Shown in pieces: positions 29,658 through 39,737 of a DNA stretch of 64,000 nucleotides; the first letter of the stretch is position 1; the number at the start of each line of letters is the position of its first letter. Position numbers and translations under genes: made by a program. Origin of the DNA: Fluviicola sp. XM-24bin1 (GTDB lineage: Bacteria > Bacteroidota > Bacteroidia > Flavobacteriales_D > Crocinitomicaceae); the NCBI GenBank assembly GCA_003149635.1, contig QCWI01000004.1, forward strand, positions 230,500-294,499. The letters are read 5' to 3'. Below the pieces are notes generated by a model, which had not been told where the DNA came from, did not search any database, and saw only the letters and a program-made list of their open reading frames with translations.

Positions 29658-32390
29658 ATGCGAAGCGTATTCCTTTTACTTCTTTTGTCTTCATTTTCCC
29701 TTAATGCACAAACCTGGCAAGACGTCGGCGGCGGAACCAATAATAGTAGCCATGGAATGCTCGTTTGGAACGGGCAGCTCGTCAATCTAGGAAGTTATAA
29801 TAATCCATGTAACAGAGTCTCAGTATGGGATGGAACCAATTGGTCTTGCCTAGGTGGAGGCGTTGGAATTGTCGCTAGAGCAGGATGCGTTTGGAACGGA
29901 AACCTAGTCGTAGTCGGGGATTTTTGGAGCAACTTTCAGCCATGCACCGGATGCAATGGTGTTGCCGTATGGGATGGAACCTCATGGACAGCTTTGGATC
30001 AAGGATTCAATAATGATGTTCTTACATGTACAGTTTATAATGGCGATCTTATTATTGGAGGCGATTTTACTCAAGCGAATGGTGTTCCATTGAACAGAGT
30101 GGTTCGATGGAATACAACCACGCAAACATTTGAATCCATGGGAGCGGTGACCGATATGGACAACGATGTTCGATGTATGACTGTTTACGATGGTGAGCTT
30201 TGGGTTGGGGGCGATTTCAATAATGTTGGAGGGAACTCACCAAGTGATGGCGTAGTTAAATGGGACGATGCAAACAGTCAGTGGATCGGAGGAAATTTCG
30301 GAGTGGATCTTGTTGGTGGGGTAAATGAAACGGTACGTGTACTTTACGTCAACCCGAACGACGGTAATCTGTACATGGGCGGAGAATTTCCTGAATTGAT
30401 TGACGGAAATGCAGGCGTTGTAGATTACAACATGTCCGGAATTGCGTTGTACGATGGATCCAGCTGGTATCCGCTGGGAACGGGATTAAATGAATATTGC
30501 CGTGCGATTCACGAATACAATGGAAACCTTATCGTGGGTGGATACTTCACTACGGCGGGTGGCGTTGCTTGTAATAAAATTGCCAAATGGGACGGAACGA
30601 ATTGGAGTCCGATGGGACAAGGATTTGACGGCGTTGGAATCGATGAATACGTAAAATCAGCAACGGTTTGGAACGGAATTTTCTTTGCTGGAGGTGCTTA
30701 CACGCAAGCCGAAGGCGGCCCCATGAACTATATTGCGCAATGGTATGAAGTTCCGTCTGTGCCACCAGTGGCGGGTATTTCGGCCTCTACCTCTTCCGTT
30801 TGTGAAGGGGGATGCATCGATTTTACGGACATCAGTACGAACTCTCCAACTTCTTGGACGTGGTCGTTTCCAGGATCGAGTACCACAAGCAGCACGGATC
30901 AAAACCCAACGAATATTTGCTATGCTTCTTCTGGAACGTACAGCGCAAGCTTGACCGCATGCAATAACAGCGGTTGTAATACAACTAGTTTCAATGTTAC
31001 CATCAATGAAATTCCCACGATTTCGGTGAATAACGTTTCCATTTGTGACGGGGAAAACACCACTTTAACTACTACACCGTCAACGACAGGCGGCGATTAT
31101 AATTGGATCACGACAGGTGAAACAACTCAGTCCATTAACGTAAGTCCAACCACTACTTCGACCTACGATGTTACCTACACACTCAATGGTTGCGCAAGTG
31201 CAACAGAAACGGCAACCGTGACGGTAAATCCAGTGCCATCAGTATCAGTGAACAACACGACCATTTGTGAAGGTGAAAATGCGTCATTGACGTCGACCCC
31301 TTCAACAGGAGGCGGTTCGTACAATTGGATCACCACAGGAGATGTTTCTGCAACCATTTCGGTTAGCCCATATGTAACGACTTCTTACGATGTCGAATAT
31401 ACATTGAACGGCTGTACGAGTACTATTGCCAGCGGGACGGTATCCGTAAATCCTGCATACGCATTGAATGAATCCATAAGTGTTTGTTTGGGAGAAACTG
31501 TGACCTATCCAGATGGTACTAGCGAAACAATTACTGGGGCTACAAGTCATACAAGCTCACTTCAAACTACTTTAGGATGTGACTCCATCATCACGACCAA
31601 CGTTGTTCTTTATCCAGATTACAATCAAACTGTGAATGCGGACATTTGCTCTGGAGAGTCATATACGTTCCCAAATGGAACGACGGTTACGAATATTACT
31701 GCTAACATTTCTCAAACAGACAATCTGACTACGGTTAATGGTTGCGATTCTATCATCATTACAAATATTACAGTTCATGAGGATGTGGCTGAAATAGTAG
31801 ACGCTTTTATTTGTTCAGGAGATTCGTACACTTTTCCTGATGGAACCACAATGACCAATATTACTTCGGATGTTTCTCAGGTGGACAATTTCACCACAGT
31901 ACACGGATGTGATTCTACCATTTCAACCTATGTAACCGTAACTACCGTCGATGTAACGACATCAGAAGCGAATAATGTGATTACTGCGCAACAAACCAAC
32001 GCGACGTACCAATGGATTGATTGCTCCACGAACCAACCAATCAATGGAGAAACGAATCTTTCTTTTGCTCCAAGTGCCAACGGTGATTATGCTGTTATCG
32101 TAACTTACGATGGCTGTTCGGATACTTCTGATTGTGTTACCATCAGTACTGTGTCTTTGGCGCAATTAAATGCAGATTTACTTTCACTATCTCCGGTTCC
32201 TGCATCGGACGAAATTCATATTCATGGAGAAATCGAAGACGGAACGGAATATGAAATTTTGAGTGTTTCCGGTGAGTTAATTTCATCAGGAACCACGGAT
32301 TCAGGTGCGGTAATTTCGATTCAACATTTAGCGCGAGGATCGTACTTCATTCGAATCAAATCTTCTTCGTTGCGATTCACAAAAATCTAG
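29658..32390 (+). CDS. large secreted protein, PKD-like domain, internal repeats, T9SS type A sorting domain
   Basis: Signal peptide; repeats SVNNxxICxGEN...YNWITTG; C-term LSPVPASDEIHIHGEIEDGTEYEILSVSGELISSG...ARGSYFIRI. Confidence 0.85.
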   Translation: MRSVFLLLLLSSFSLNAQTWQDVGGGTNNSSHGMLVWNGQLVNLGSYNNPCNRVSVWDGTNWSCLGGGVGIVARAGCVWNGNLVVVGDFWSNFQPCTGCNGVAVWDGTSWTALDQGFNNDVLTCTVYNGDLIIGGDFTQANGVPLNRVVRWNTTTQTFESMGAVTDMDNDVRCMTVYDGELWVGGDFNNVGGNSPSDGVVKWDDANSQWIGGNFGVDLVGGVNETVRVLYVNPNDGNLYMGGEFPELIDGNAGVVDYNMSGIALYDGSSWYPLGTGLNEYCRAIHEYNGNLIVGGYFTTAGGVACNKIAKWDGTNWSPMGQGFDGVGIDEYVKSATVWNGIFFAGGAYTQAEGGPMNYIAQWYEVPSVPPVAGISASTSSVCEGGCIDFTDISTNSPTSWTWSFPGSSTTSSTDQNPTNICYASSGTYSASLTACNNSGCNTTSFNVTINEIPTISVNNVSICDGENTTLTTTPSTTGGDYNWITTGETTQSINVSPTTTSTYDVTYTLNGCASATETATVTVNPVPSVSVNNTTICEGENASLTSTPSTGGGSYNWITTGDVSATISVSPYVTTSYDVEYTLNGCTSTIASGTVSVNPAYALNESISVCLGETVTYPDGTSETITGATSHTSSLQTTLGCDSIITTNVVLYPDYNQTVNADICSGESYTFPNGTTVTNITANISQTDNLTTVNGCDSIIITNITVHEDVAEIVDAFICSGDSYTFPDGTTMTNITSDVSQVDNFTTVHGCDSTISTYVTVTTVDVTTSEANNVITAQQTNATYQWIDCSTNQPINGETNLSFAPSANGDYAVIVTYDGCSDTSDCVTISTVSLAQLNADLLSLSPVPASDEIHIHGEIEDGTEYEILSVSGELISSGTTDSGAVISIQHLARGSYFIRIKSSSLRFTKI

Positions 32391-32396
32391 CATAAA

Positions 32397-32427
32397 AAAA
32401 AGGGACTCTTTCGAATCCCTTTATTTT
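32397..32427. terminator. bidirectional intrinsic terminator between convergent surface-protein genes
   Basis: AAAGGGA-ctctttcgaa-TCCCTTT flanked by A-run and T-rich tract. Confidence 0.7.
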
Positions 32428-32443
32428 AAATATTGCGTTTCTG

Positions 32444-35400
32444 CTATTTGATCACATTTATGTGGCCAGTTCTGGTGAAGACATCCGTTCTTTCTTGATC
32501 GTACGCATACTTATACACCGCTTGCCAAACATAGGTTCCATCTTGAATCACACGACCATTGTAAGTTCCGTCCCATTCGAAATCAGTTGTTTGCGCTTCG
32601 AAAATAACTTCTCCCCAACGGTTGAAGATTCGGAATTCAAACTCTTCGAATAGACACTCGTGCTCAATTCGCAATCCGTTGTTGTACTCATCCCCGTTCG
32701 GCGTAAATGTGTTTGGAACGAAGAAAGGACAGTTACAATCGTCTACGTACAAGTACAAAGTATCCGTTACGTCTCCACAACCGTACGCCGTCGCAACGAT
32801 CTCCAAAGTATCGAAGTAGCTAAACGGCTCATCGTGGGTATATAAGTAACTTGTTGATCCATTGTTCCACCATAAGATGGAATCTAAGTTATTGATCAAT
32901 GGCGCCAAGAATACGGATTCATCGTGACAGATATGACGATCGTTACCCAAAGTAAAGTCTACTTGACCTACAATGATTTCAGTTGATGCCTGCACTTCAC
33001 AAACCGCAACTCCAGTCACCGTGTAAACACCTTCACCCAAAACAACTGTAGGGCCTGTCATTCCATTATCCCAAGTAAATGAAGTAGCATTTGGCAATAC
33101 CGCTGTTACCTCAACTTGATTCGTATCACACAAGTAATATAACGGCTGAAGAGTAATTGTTGGAACTTGGTGTACAGTAACATTCATTGTGTCGTATCCA
33201 ATACAACCTGTTGGCCCCGTTACGGCAACCGCAACGACGTTGTTTTGTCCAAATAATTCAGTTGTTGGTGCTACACTTCCTGTTGACCATGCATACGAGT
33301 TGTAAGCCTGTGTTAAGGAGTATGTCACCGTATCGGTAATACAGTAATCTGTTGGGCCCACAATATCAGGGGTTGGCGCTAGGATTTCCGTGACAATGAC
33401 ATCATCATCACTAATACATCCGTAGACATCCGTAACCGTCACTGTATAAGTTCCGCCAGCATCCACATCAATCTGAGCTGTCGTTTGATTTCCTGGAGTC
33501 CACAAGTATGTAGATCCCGTTGGAACCGTTGCGTCAATTTGAACCGTTTCGTGCTCACAGATATCGAAGTCTGGGCCAAGATCAACTACAGTTACTGGAT
33601 GATAATCCACGTTGATCGTATCGGCAATCACACAGCCATTAGAATCTGTAAGCTCTACCCAAACCTGAGAGGTGGTTGAGATGGTATAAGTCGCGCCTGT
33701 CGTATTATCCGACCAAAGAGCCGATCCGTTCTGAGGGATGGTCACCGTCAACAGCAAGTCATCGCCATCACAAAGCGTGGTGTCATTACCCAAATCCAAT
33801 GGAATTGGAGCGAAGTTAGAAATCGTCATCGCATCCGTATCCGAACCACAAGAAGAGGTTGCAGTTACCCAGTACACACCAGCCGTATTCGTGGTAATTG
33901 AAGGAGTAGTTTCCGTTGTAACCCAAACATACGTCGGGTTCGGAACGTTGTTAATTGTTGTATTGATGGTGACTGGCTCTCCTGCACAAACAGTTGTATC
34001 TGGAGTAGTAATCGTTACGTTCGGTGCTTGATTCACAAAGAATCGAATAGAATCCATCAACGAACAGTTCAATGGAGTGGTATAAGTCACATAGTACACT
34101 TGATCTGCCGTCGGGTGGAAAATCGGACTTGTGCTTGTTGGGTTCGTAATATCTGTAAGCGGTGACCACTGAATGTTCGATTTTCCTGTCATATCAACGA
34201 TGATGGAATCGCCCTCACAAATCGTAGTATCTCCAAGAGAACCAACCGTAGTTCCAGAGATGTATGTTACGGTAACCGAATCTGATATCGTACAAACACC
34301 ATTGTCAACTGTCAATGTGTAAGTCAATGTGGTATCGGTTTGAATCGTAGGGTTCAATACCGTCGTACTAGACAGCACTGGCCCTTGGTTCCATTGATAC
34401 GTCGGATTCGCTGAGTTCGTAGTTGCTTGCATCTGGTAGTTCGCCGTAAAACATAACAAAGTATCTGGGCCTGCATCTACAGTGAAATCATCTAATTCAA
34501 CAAAAACAGAATCCGTGTAAGTACATTGTCCCTGAACAATGTCAACTACGTACCAAGTATCGGCAACAGGCCCTGCCATTGTTGTCGTTGCGTTTGGATC
34601 AGCCAAGTCTCCTGAAGGCGTCCAAGTGAAAGTGAATCCTGTATTATCCAACATTTGGAAGGATACGTTATCCAAAGCCCAAACATCTTCCGCAACTCCT
34701 GTAAACGTTGGTTGTACCCAACGGAAACGTGTTGCCGCCGTTTGCGCCCCCACTGGAATTGGAACGGAGAGTACTGTAAAGTTCGGATACGCATTCTCGA
34801 AGAGTGTCGAAATGGTTGTCCATGTACCTCCCGCATTGTTCGAGTATTGTAACAAGACATCTTCACCAAATTCGGCATCGTCACAAGGTGCAGCACCGTT
34901 GGCAATTTTGATACTGAAATCAATGGTACCTCCTTGCGTCGTGTTCATATCGACGGTTTCGGCCACCCTTGGCGCTCCGCCATCGAAAAGAAGTGCGTCT
35001 CCGGTCATGGATCCACAAACGTTTGAATTAGTAAATCCAGCTACGTTGTTCCAAAGGTTCGGATCGTTACCTCCATTGAAATCATCAAAATGGACAATTT
35101 GATAGACATCCAAATTATGTTGCGTAGAGTCGCCAGCACAAATGAATGGATTGGTCGTTGTTAAATCTAGTTCACCAATACTTCCTCCGTTTACTTCGAT
35201 CCAAATACTGTCTCGTGCTGAACTACACGTAGAACCGATTGTATTTACATCTACATAGTACCATCCACTGACAAGTGCGGTTAGCACAGGGCTTTGCTGC
35301 GTTGGATCATCGAAGTAGAACCCTGGCGACCAGAGTATATCATAACTTCCCGTTGGAGCAATGGAAACATCCATTTGGATATCGGTAAACATACATACCG

Positions 35401-36988
35401 TATCCTCACTCGCAGTTGCATTAATCGTTGGAGGTGTTGGAGTAGCTACACTGAATAGGTACTCTTCTTCACATCCAGAAAGCAATGAGTTTCCTGTAAC
35501 AATGTAAACATCGTTTACAATTGGTGGAATCAAAATCAACTGGTTGTTGGTTCCAATCACCGTAGTCGTATCTGATAATGTTGTCCACTCAGGGCTAAAT
35601 AAGTTCTGGGGTGGTGCTAAGAATACCGTATCATTCGTACATAATGCTGTATCTACAACCAAAGGTGGTTCCGGCTGGAAAGATCCTACCGAATACGCAT
35701 AACTCTCCGCGCTTCCCGTTCCATACACGTATGCACTTACCCCGTTTGGTGCAGTAATGTTGTGACTTCCTTGGGTGATGCTTACTTGAGCATATGAGTT
35801 CAATGGATTCGCTGGGAATGGGCTAAAACTTGCCGCCGGAATTGCAATACCATCCAGCAATACCGTACCGATATCCGCGGTTTCGACAACAACATTTAAG
35901 TTGTGTTGATTAATTACTGCGGAAGTCACCGTACTAAAGGTCACATCGGAAATTTTCTGATCGTCCCCATTCAATGAAAGCATTGCCGGGTCACCCGTGA
36001 TACTACACGTTACCCCTTGCATGAACTGCGTTACTGCGATTGGTGCTGAACCAACTACTTGAACTCCAGTTGGAACGTTGTTGAAGAACTGCGATTGACC
36101 TGAATTCAATATGATCGGTGCCCCTCCGTCAATAGAAACGGAAGTTCCGTTATCACGTGCAGTTACGGAGTACGTGTATCCTGAGGTTCCTGTGAATGGT
36201 ACAATGTAGTATTCATCTCCCCAAGCTTCTGTTGGTAAAAGCTGATCGAAAATGTGGTCACAGGCGGTACATCCATTCGGAATGTTGGTACATTGGGCTC
36301 CTGCGAATACAGCGAAAGGTCGACAAGACCCGCTGGCTGCCGTACCTACAATGGTTGATCCTGATAAATCTGTGTTATTGGCGGCTGCCTTGACCTGATA
36401 GGTTTCTCCTTCGTCCAATTGAACAAGGTAAGGAACTCCTGCTGCATTACCTCCAGAGGTAGCAACTGAGGGAGTAATCTCCACTTCCGTTCCATCTTCC
36501 GTAGCAACAATCAAAAATTCTGAGTTCAACTGGAATCCACCACCAATTCCCTGGAAGGTACTTACGATGTACTCGGTTCCAATGGATCGCACCGGCAAGA
36601 CTTTACTCGCATCGGCGGTATATGGATGGAAGTTAATGGCGAAGACACTCACGGTATCTTGAGTCGTAATATGAACCCCCCGGTTTTCAACAACATCATT
36701 GAGCACGTGATGCGCCATTGCCGTTGGAACTGTTACAGTCGTCACCGCTCCGGGGGTTACCGTAAAGTTTTGTGACCAAGCCTGAAGTGGAATCTCCACA
36801 GTACCTGTGGTAGCCGTACCTCCAGAAATGAATAATTGCAAGTCAATAGTATTGGCGTAGGTTCCATAATTGTTCATGTAACCCATCCAGAATTCTTTAC
36901 CAACAGTTGGTATAATTCCCCCTTGTCCGAACGTTGTCGAGGAGATTAGCAGAAATGCTACAAGATGCAGCAATCGTGGTAGTTTCAT
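32444..36988 (-). CDS. giant secreted protein: IgGFc-binding N-terminus, Ig-like repeats, gliding-motility-associated (T9SS type B) C-terminal domain
   Basis: 1514 aa; C-term FFVPNTFTPNGDEYNNGLRIE...FRIFNRWGEVIFE...WDGTYNGRVIQDGTYVWQA. Confidence 0.88.
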   Translation of the reverse strand: MKLPRLLHLVAFLLISSTTFGQGGIIPTVGKEFWMGYMNNYGTYANTIDLQLFISGGTATTGTVEIPLQAWSQNFTVTPGAVTTVTVPTAMAHHVLNDVVENRGVHITTQDTVSVFAINFHPYTADASKVLPVRSIGTEYIVSTFQGIGGGFQLNSEFLIVATEDGTEVEITPSVATSGGNAAGVPYLVQLDEGETYQVKAAANNTDLSGSTIVGTAASGSCRPFAVFAGAQCTNIPNGCTACDHIFDQLLPTEAWGDEYYIVPFTGTSGYTYSVTARDNGTSVSIDGGAPIILNSGQSQFFNNVPTGVQVVGSAPIAVTQFMQGVTCSITGDPAMLSLNGDDQKISDVTFSTVTSAVINQHNLNVVVETADIGTVLLDGIAIPAASFSPFPANPLNSYAQVSITQGSHNITAPNGVSAYVYGTGSAESYAYSVGSFQPEPPLVVDTALCTNDTVFLAPPQNLFSPEWTTLSDTTTVIGTNNQLILIPPIVNDVYIVTGNSLLSGCEEEYLFSVATPTPPTINATASEDTVCMFTDIQMDVSIAPTGSYDILWSPGFYFDDPTQQSPVLTALVSGWYYVDVNTIGSTCSSARDSIWIEVNGGSIGELDLTTTNPFICAGDSTQHNLDVYQIVHFDDFNGGNDPNLWNNVAGFTNSNVCGSMTGDALLFDGGAPRVAETVDMNTTQGGTIDFSIKIANGAAPCDDAEFGEDVLLQYSNNAGGTWTTISTLFENAYPNFTVLSVPIPVGAQTAATRFRWVQPTFTGVAEDVWALDNVSFQMLDNTGFTFTWTPSGDLADPNATTTMAGPVADTWYVVDIVQGQCTYTDSVFVELDDFTVDAGPDTLLCFTANYQMQATTNSANPTYQWNQGPVLSSTTVLNPTIQTDTTLTYTLTVDNGVCTISDSVTVTYISGTTVGSLGDTTICEGDSIIVDMTGKSNIQWSPLTDITNPTSTSPIFHPTADQVYYVTYTTPLNCSLMDSIRFFVNQAPNVTITTPDTTVCAGEPVTINTTINNVPNPTYVWVTTETTPSITTNTAGVYWVTATSSCGSDTDAMTISNFAPIPLDLGNDTTLCDGDDLLLTVTIPQNGSALWSDNTTGATYTISTTSQVWVELTDSNGCVIADTINVDYHPVTVVDLGPDFDICEHETVQIDATVPTGSTYLWTPGNQTTAQIDVDAGGTYTVTVTDVYGCISDDDVIVTEILAPTPDIVGPTDYCITDTVTYSLTQAYNSYAWSTGSVAPTTELFGQNNVVAVAVTGPTGCIGYDTMNVTVHQVPTITLQPLYYLCDTNQVEVTAVLPNATSFTWDNGMTGPTVVLGEGVYTVTGVAVCEVQASTEIIVGQVDFTLGNDRHICHDESVFLAPLINNLDSILWWNNGSTSYLYTHDEPFSYFDTLEIVATAYGCGDVTDTLYLYVDDCNCPFFVPNTFTPNGDEYNNGLRIEHECLFEEFEFRIFNRWGEVIFEAQTTDFEWDGTYNGRVIQDGTYVWQAVYKYAYDQERTDVFTRTGHINVIK

Positions 36989-37123
36989 ACGTACTAAGTC
37001 GTTAACGATTCAAAATAACGAAAACTGAATCAATCTACCAATTTCCTAGACTTTTCTAATGATTAGGAAATCAGCTTTTTAATCAGTCAAGTTAAAGACG
37101 TAACTACGAGTGAATAAGTTGTC

Positions 37124-38404
37124 TTATTCTACGATTAAAAGGTAATTATTTTTCTTACCCTTGCTGAGAAGCACGTATTTGTTGTGAATCAAGGTTTCTG
37201 CCGTAATTGAGAATCGATCATCAACTTTCTCTTTGTTCACGGAAACTGCGTTTTGTTTCGCTGCCGTTCTGGCCTCACCATTTGATTTCAAAAAGCCTGT
37301 TTTTCCTGACAACGCATCCAAAATTCCGATCCCGTCTCCGAAGTCAGATTTGGTGATGGTAGCAACATCCACAGCGCCCTTCATTCCTTCGAAATCGTTC
37401 ACGCTCATCGAAACCACATCTTCATGAGACGCTTTTCCGAACAACAAGTTGGTCACAACGATGGCCGTTTGCAAGGCTTCTTTACCGTGAACACGCGTCG
37501 TGATATCCTCAGCCAAGGATCTTTGCAAGGCTCTTTGATGCGGCGCTTCCTTGTGCGTTTCTATCAAACTTTCAATTTCCTCGCGGGACATCAACGTGAA
37601 AATTTTGATGTAATTCTCTGCGTCCGCATCGGAGGCGTTCAACCAGAATTGGTAGAATTCGTAAGGAGATGTCTTTTCGGCATCCAACCAGACGTTTCCG
37701 CTTTCTGTTTTTCCGAATTTCGTTCCATCCGCTTTTTTAATTAATGGAGTCGTAACCGCGTATGCTTCTCCTCCACCCTTTCGGCGAATCAATTCTGTCC
37801 CAGTCACAATGTTCCCCCACTGATCAGATCCTCCCAACTGGACGATACAATTGTGGTGTTTATTCAAATGGTAGAAATCGTATCCCTGAACCAATTGGTA
37901 AGAGAATTCTGTAAATGACATTCCCGTTTCTAAGCGCGATTTTACGGAGTCTTTCGCCATCATGTAATTCACCGAAATGTGTTTTCCAACATCACGGATG
38001 AACTCAAGGAAAAACATGTCTTTGAACCAATCGTAGTTGTTGACCATCTCCGCTGAATTGGCTCCACTATCAAAATCTAAGAATTGCTCCAATTGCTTTC
38101 GAACGCATGCTACATTGTGATTCAGTGTCTCCGAATCCAATAAGTTTCGTTCTTGCGACTTCCCTGATGGATCGCCCACCATTCCGGTAGCTCCACCCAC
38201 CAATGCATAAGGCTTGTGTCCGGCGCGCTGGAAATGCACCAAAATCATGATTTGAACCAAACTTCCTACGTGAAGGGAATCCGCAGTTGGATCGAAACCG
38301 ATATAACCGCTAGAGACTTGTTTGTTAAGTGCTTCTTCCGTTCCGGGCATGATGTCGTGAATCATACCTCTCCATTGCAATTCTTGAATAAAATTTTCGG
38401 GCAT
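37124..38404 (-). CDS. tyrS: tyrosyl-tRNA synthetase
   Basis: GFDPTADSLHVGSLV; LGGSDQWGNIVTG; KKADGTKFGKTESGNVWLD. Confidence 0.96.
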   Translation of the reverse strand: MPENFIQELQWRGMIHDIMPGTEEALNKQVSSGYIGFDPTADSLHVGSLVQIMILVHFQRAGHKPYALVGGATGMVGDPSGKSQERNLLDSETLNHNVACVRKQLEQFLDFDSGANSAEMVNNYDWFKDMFFLEFIRDVGKHISVNYMMAKDSVKSRLETGMSFTEFSYQLVQGYDFYHLNKHHNCIVQLGGSDQWGNIVTGTELIRRKGGGEAYAVTTPLIKKADGTKFGKTESGNVWLDAEKTSPYEFYQFWLNASDADAENYIKIFTLMSREEIESLIETHKEAPHQRALQRSLAEDITTRVHGKEALQTAIVVTNLLFGKASHEDVVSMSVNDFEGMKGAVDVATITKSDFGDGIGILDALSGKTGFLKSNGEARTAAKQNAVSVNKEKVDDRFSITAETLIHNKYVLLSKGKKNNYLLIVE

Positions 38405-38406
38405 TA

Positions 38407-39309
38407 CTAACTCTTGGTCAATTGTTTAAACACTTCTTCGAGTGATTTCTCTTCTTTTCTTAATGTTACAGCAAGCAAGTCGTTTTGTTGTGCAAATTGG
38501 GCAATTGTTTTTCGCAAGTCCATGTCTTCCGAGGTCTCCAAAAGCCATCCTTCACCTACTTGTTCCACGCGGCCTACTCCAGGAATCTTCTTGAGTTTGC
38601 TTCTTGAAATCGAACCTTCAAACTCCACAAAAACAGTCTGTACAGACCCTTCCAATTGGAGATCTTTTGCTTTGTCGTCGGCCACAATTTCGCCGCGATT
38701 GATAATAACTACGCGATCACAAATGGCTTCTACTTCTTGCATGATGTGCGTTGACAACATCACCGTTTTTTCCTTTCCAATTGATTTGATCAAATTTCGG
38801 ATATCCGCCAATTGGTTCGGATCCAAACCGGAAGTTGGCTCGTCCAAAATCAGCACTTCTGGATCATGAATGATTGCTTGAGCCAAACCTACACGTTGTC
38901 GGTATCCTTTTGAAAGTTGTCCGATTTGCTTGTTTTGCTCAATTTCCAGTCCCACTTTCTCTATCATTTCTGCTACGCGAGCCTTTAGATTAGGAACGTG
39001 ATAAATTTTTCCAACAAACGTCAAATATTCCTTCACGTACATGTCAAGATACAATGGATTGTGCTCGGGCAAATATCCGATCATGCGTCGTGTGTTCAAC
39101 GTGTCGACGGTAACATCTTCACCGCACACTTTTACGCTTCCGCCACTCGCGTTGATATATCCCGTAATGATTTTCATGGTTGTTGATTTTCCGGCACCGT
39201 TTGGCCCCAAAAAACCTACAATTTCTCCACTTCCTACATTGAAGGAAACATCTTTCACCGCGGCCTGATTGCCGTAGTACTTGAACAGGTTTTTTACCTC
39301 TATTGACAT
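38407..39309 (-). CDS. gldA: gliding motility ABC transporter ATP-binding protein GldA
   Basis: Walker A GPNGAGKST; signature LSKGYRQRVGLAQ; LILDEPTSGLDP; GldA-like length and start. Confidence 0.82.
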   Translation of the reverse strand: MSIEVKNLFKYYGNQAAVKDVSFNVGSGEIVGFLGPNGAGKSTTMKIITGYINASGGSVKVCGEDVTVDTLNTRRMIGYLPEHNPLYLDMYVKEYLTFVGKIYHVPNLKARVAEMIEKVGLEIEQNKQIGQLSKGYRQRVGLAQAIIHDPEVLILDEPTSGLDPNQLADIRNLIKSIGKEKTVMLSTHIMQEVEAICDRVVIINRGEIVADDKAKDLQLEGSVQTVFVEFEGSISRSKLKKIPGVGRVEQVGEGWLLETSEDMDLRKTIAQFAQQNDLLAVTLRKEEKSLEEVFKQLTKS

Positions 39310-39361
39310 GTCATTAGGTTTGAAGCACGAATTTACACATTTATCAAGGATTCAATTCGTC

Positions 39362-39450
39362 ATTGATTCAATAATTCCATCATTGGAATCAATGGATATA
39401 ACGGTGTGCTGTAAAACGGATACATTCCAATGAAAAACAAGCAGGAATGT
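39362..39450. repeat. intergenic hairpins
   Basis: ATTGATTC (39362-39369)/GAATCAAT (39386-39393); ACATTCC (39422-39428)/GGAATGT (39444-39450). Confidence 0.5.
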
Positions 39451-39630
39451 TTAACCGCAAAGGTGCAAGAGGCACTAATTTTTTGACGAGCGCAGTTGAA
39501 AAAGTGCACTAGATCATCACGTTGTGATGATCAGAGGTAACGACTCGCTTAAATCTGATCGACCTAAAAGGTCGATCTTGTGTACTTCTATGTTATGGTA
39601 AACCTTGTGCTTCCGTGCCTTTGTGGTGAA
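39451..39630. repeat. palindromic dispersed repeat, family 1, full copy B
   Basis: Outer arms TTAACCGCAAAGGTGCAAGAGGCAC / GTGCTTCCGTGCCTTTGTGGTGAA; inner perfect hairpins GATCATCAC-GTT-GTGATGATC and GATCGACCT-AAA-AGGTCGATC. Confidence 0.75.
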
Positions 39631-39700
39631 AAAACGCAAGAACCGGTTGGGCACCGTCAGATCTTCGGTGTTAACTCGGATGCATAAAACTGACGGAAAT

Positions 39701-39733
39701 CATTTTGAGTTAACATTCGCACAGTAATTTTGT
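39701..39733 (+). promoter_or_regulatory. putative Bacteroidota-type promoter
   Basis: TTTG-N17-TAATTTTG ending at 39732, 5 nt before ATG 39738. Confidence 0.5.
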
Positions 39734-39737
39734 GGAC

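Noticed and set aside
34539-35102. 187-aa + strand ORF antisense to the giant T9SS protein
   Set aside because: Low-complexity shadow of Thr/Asn-rich coding sequence on the other strand
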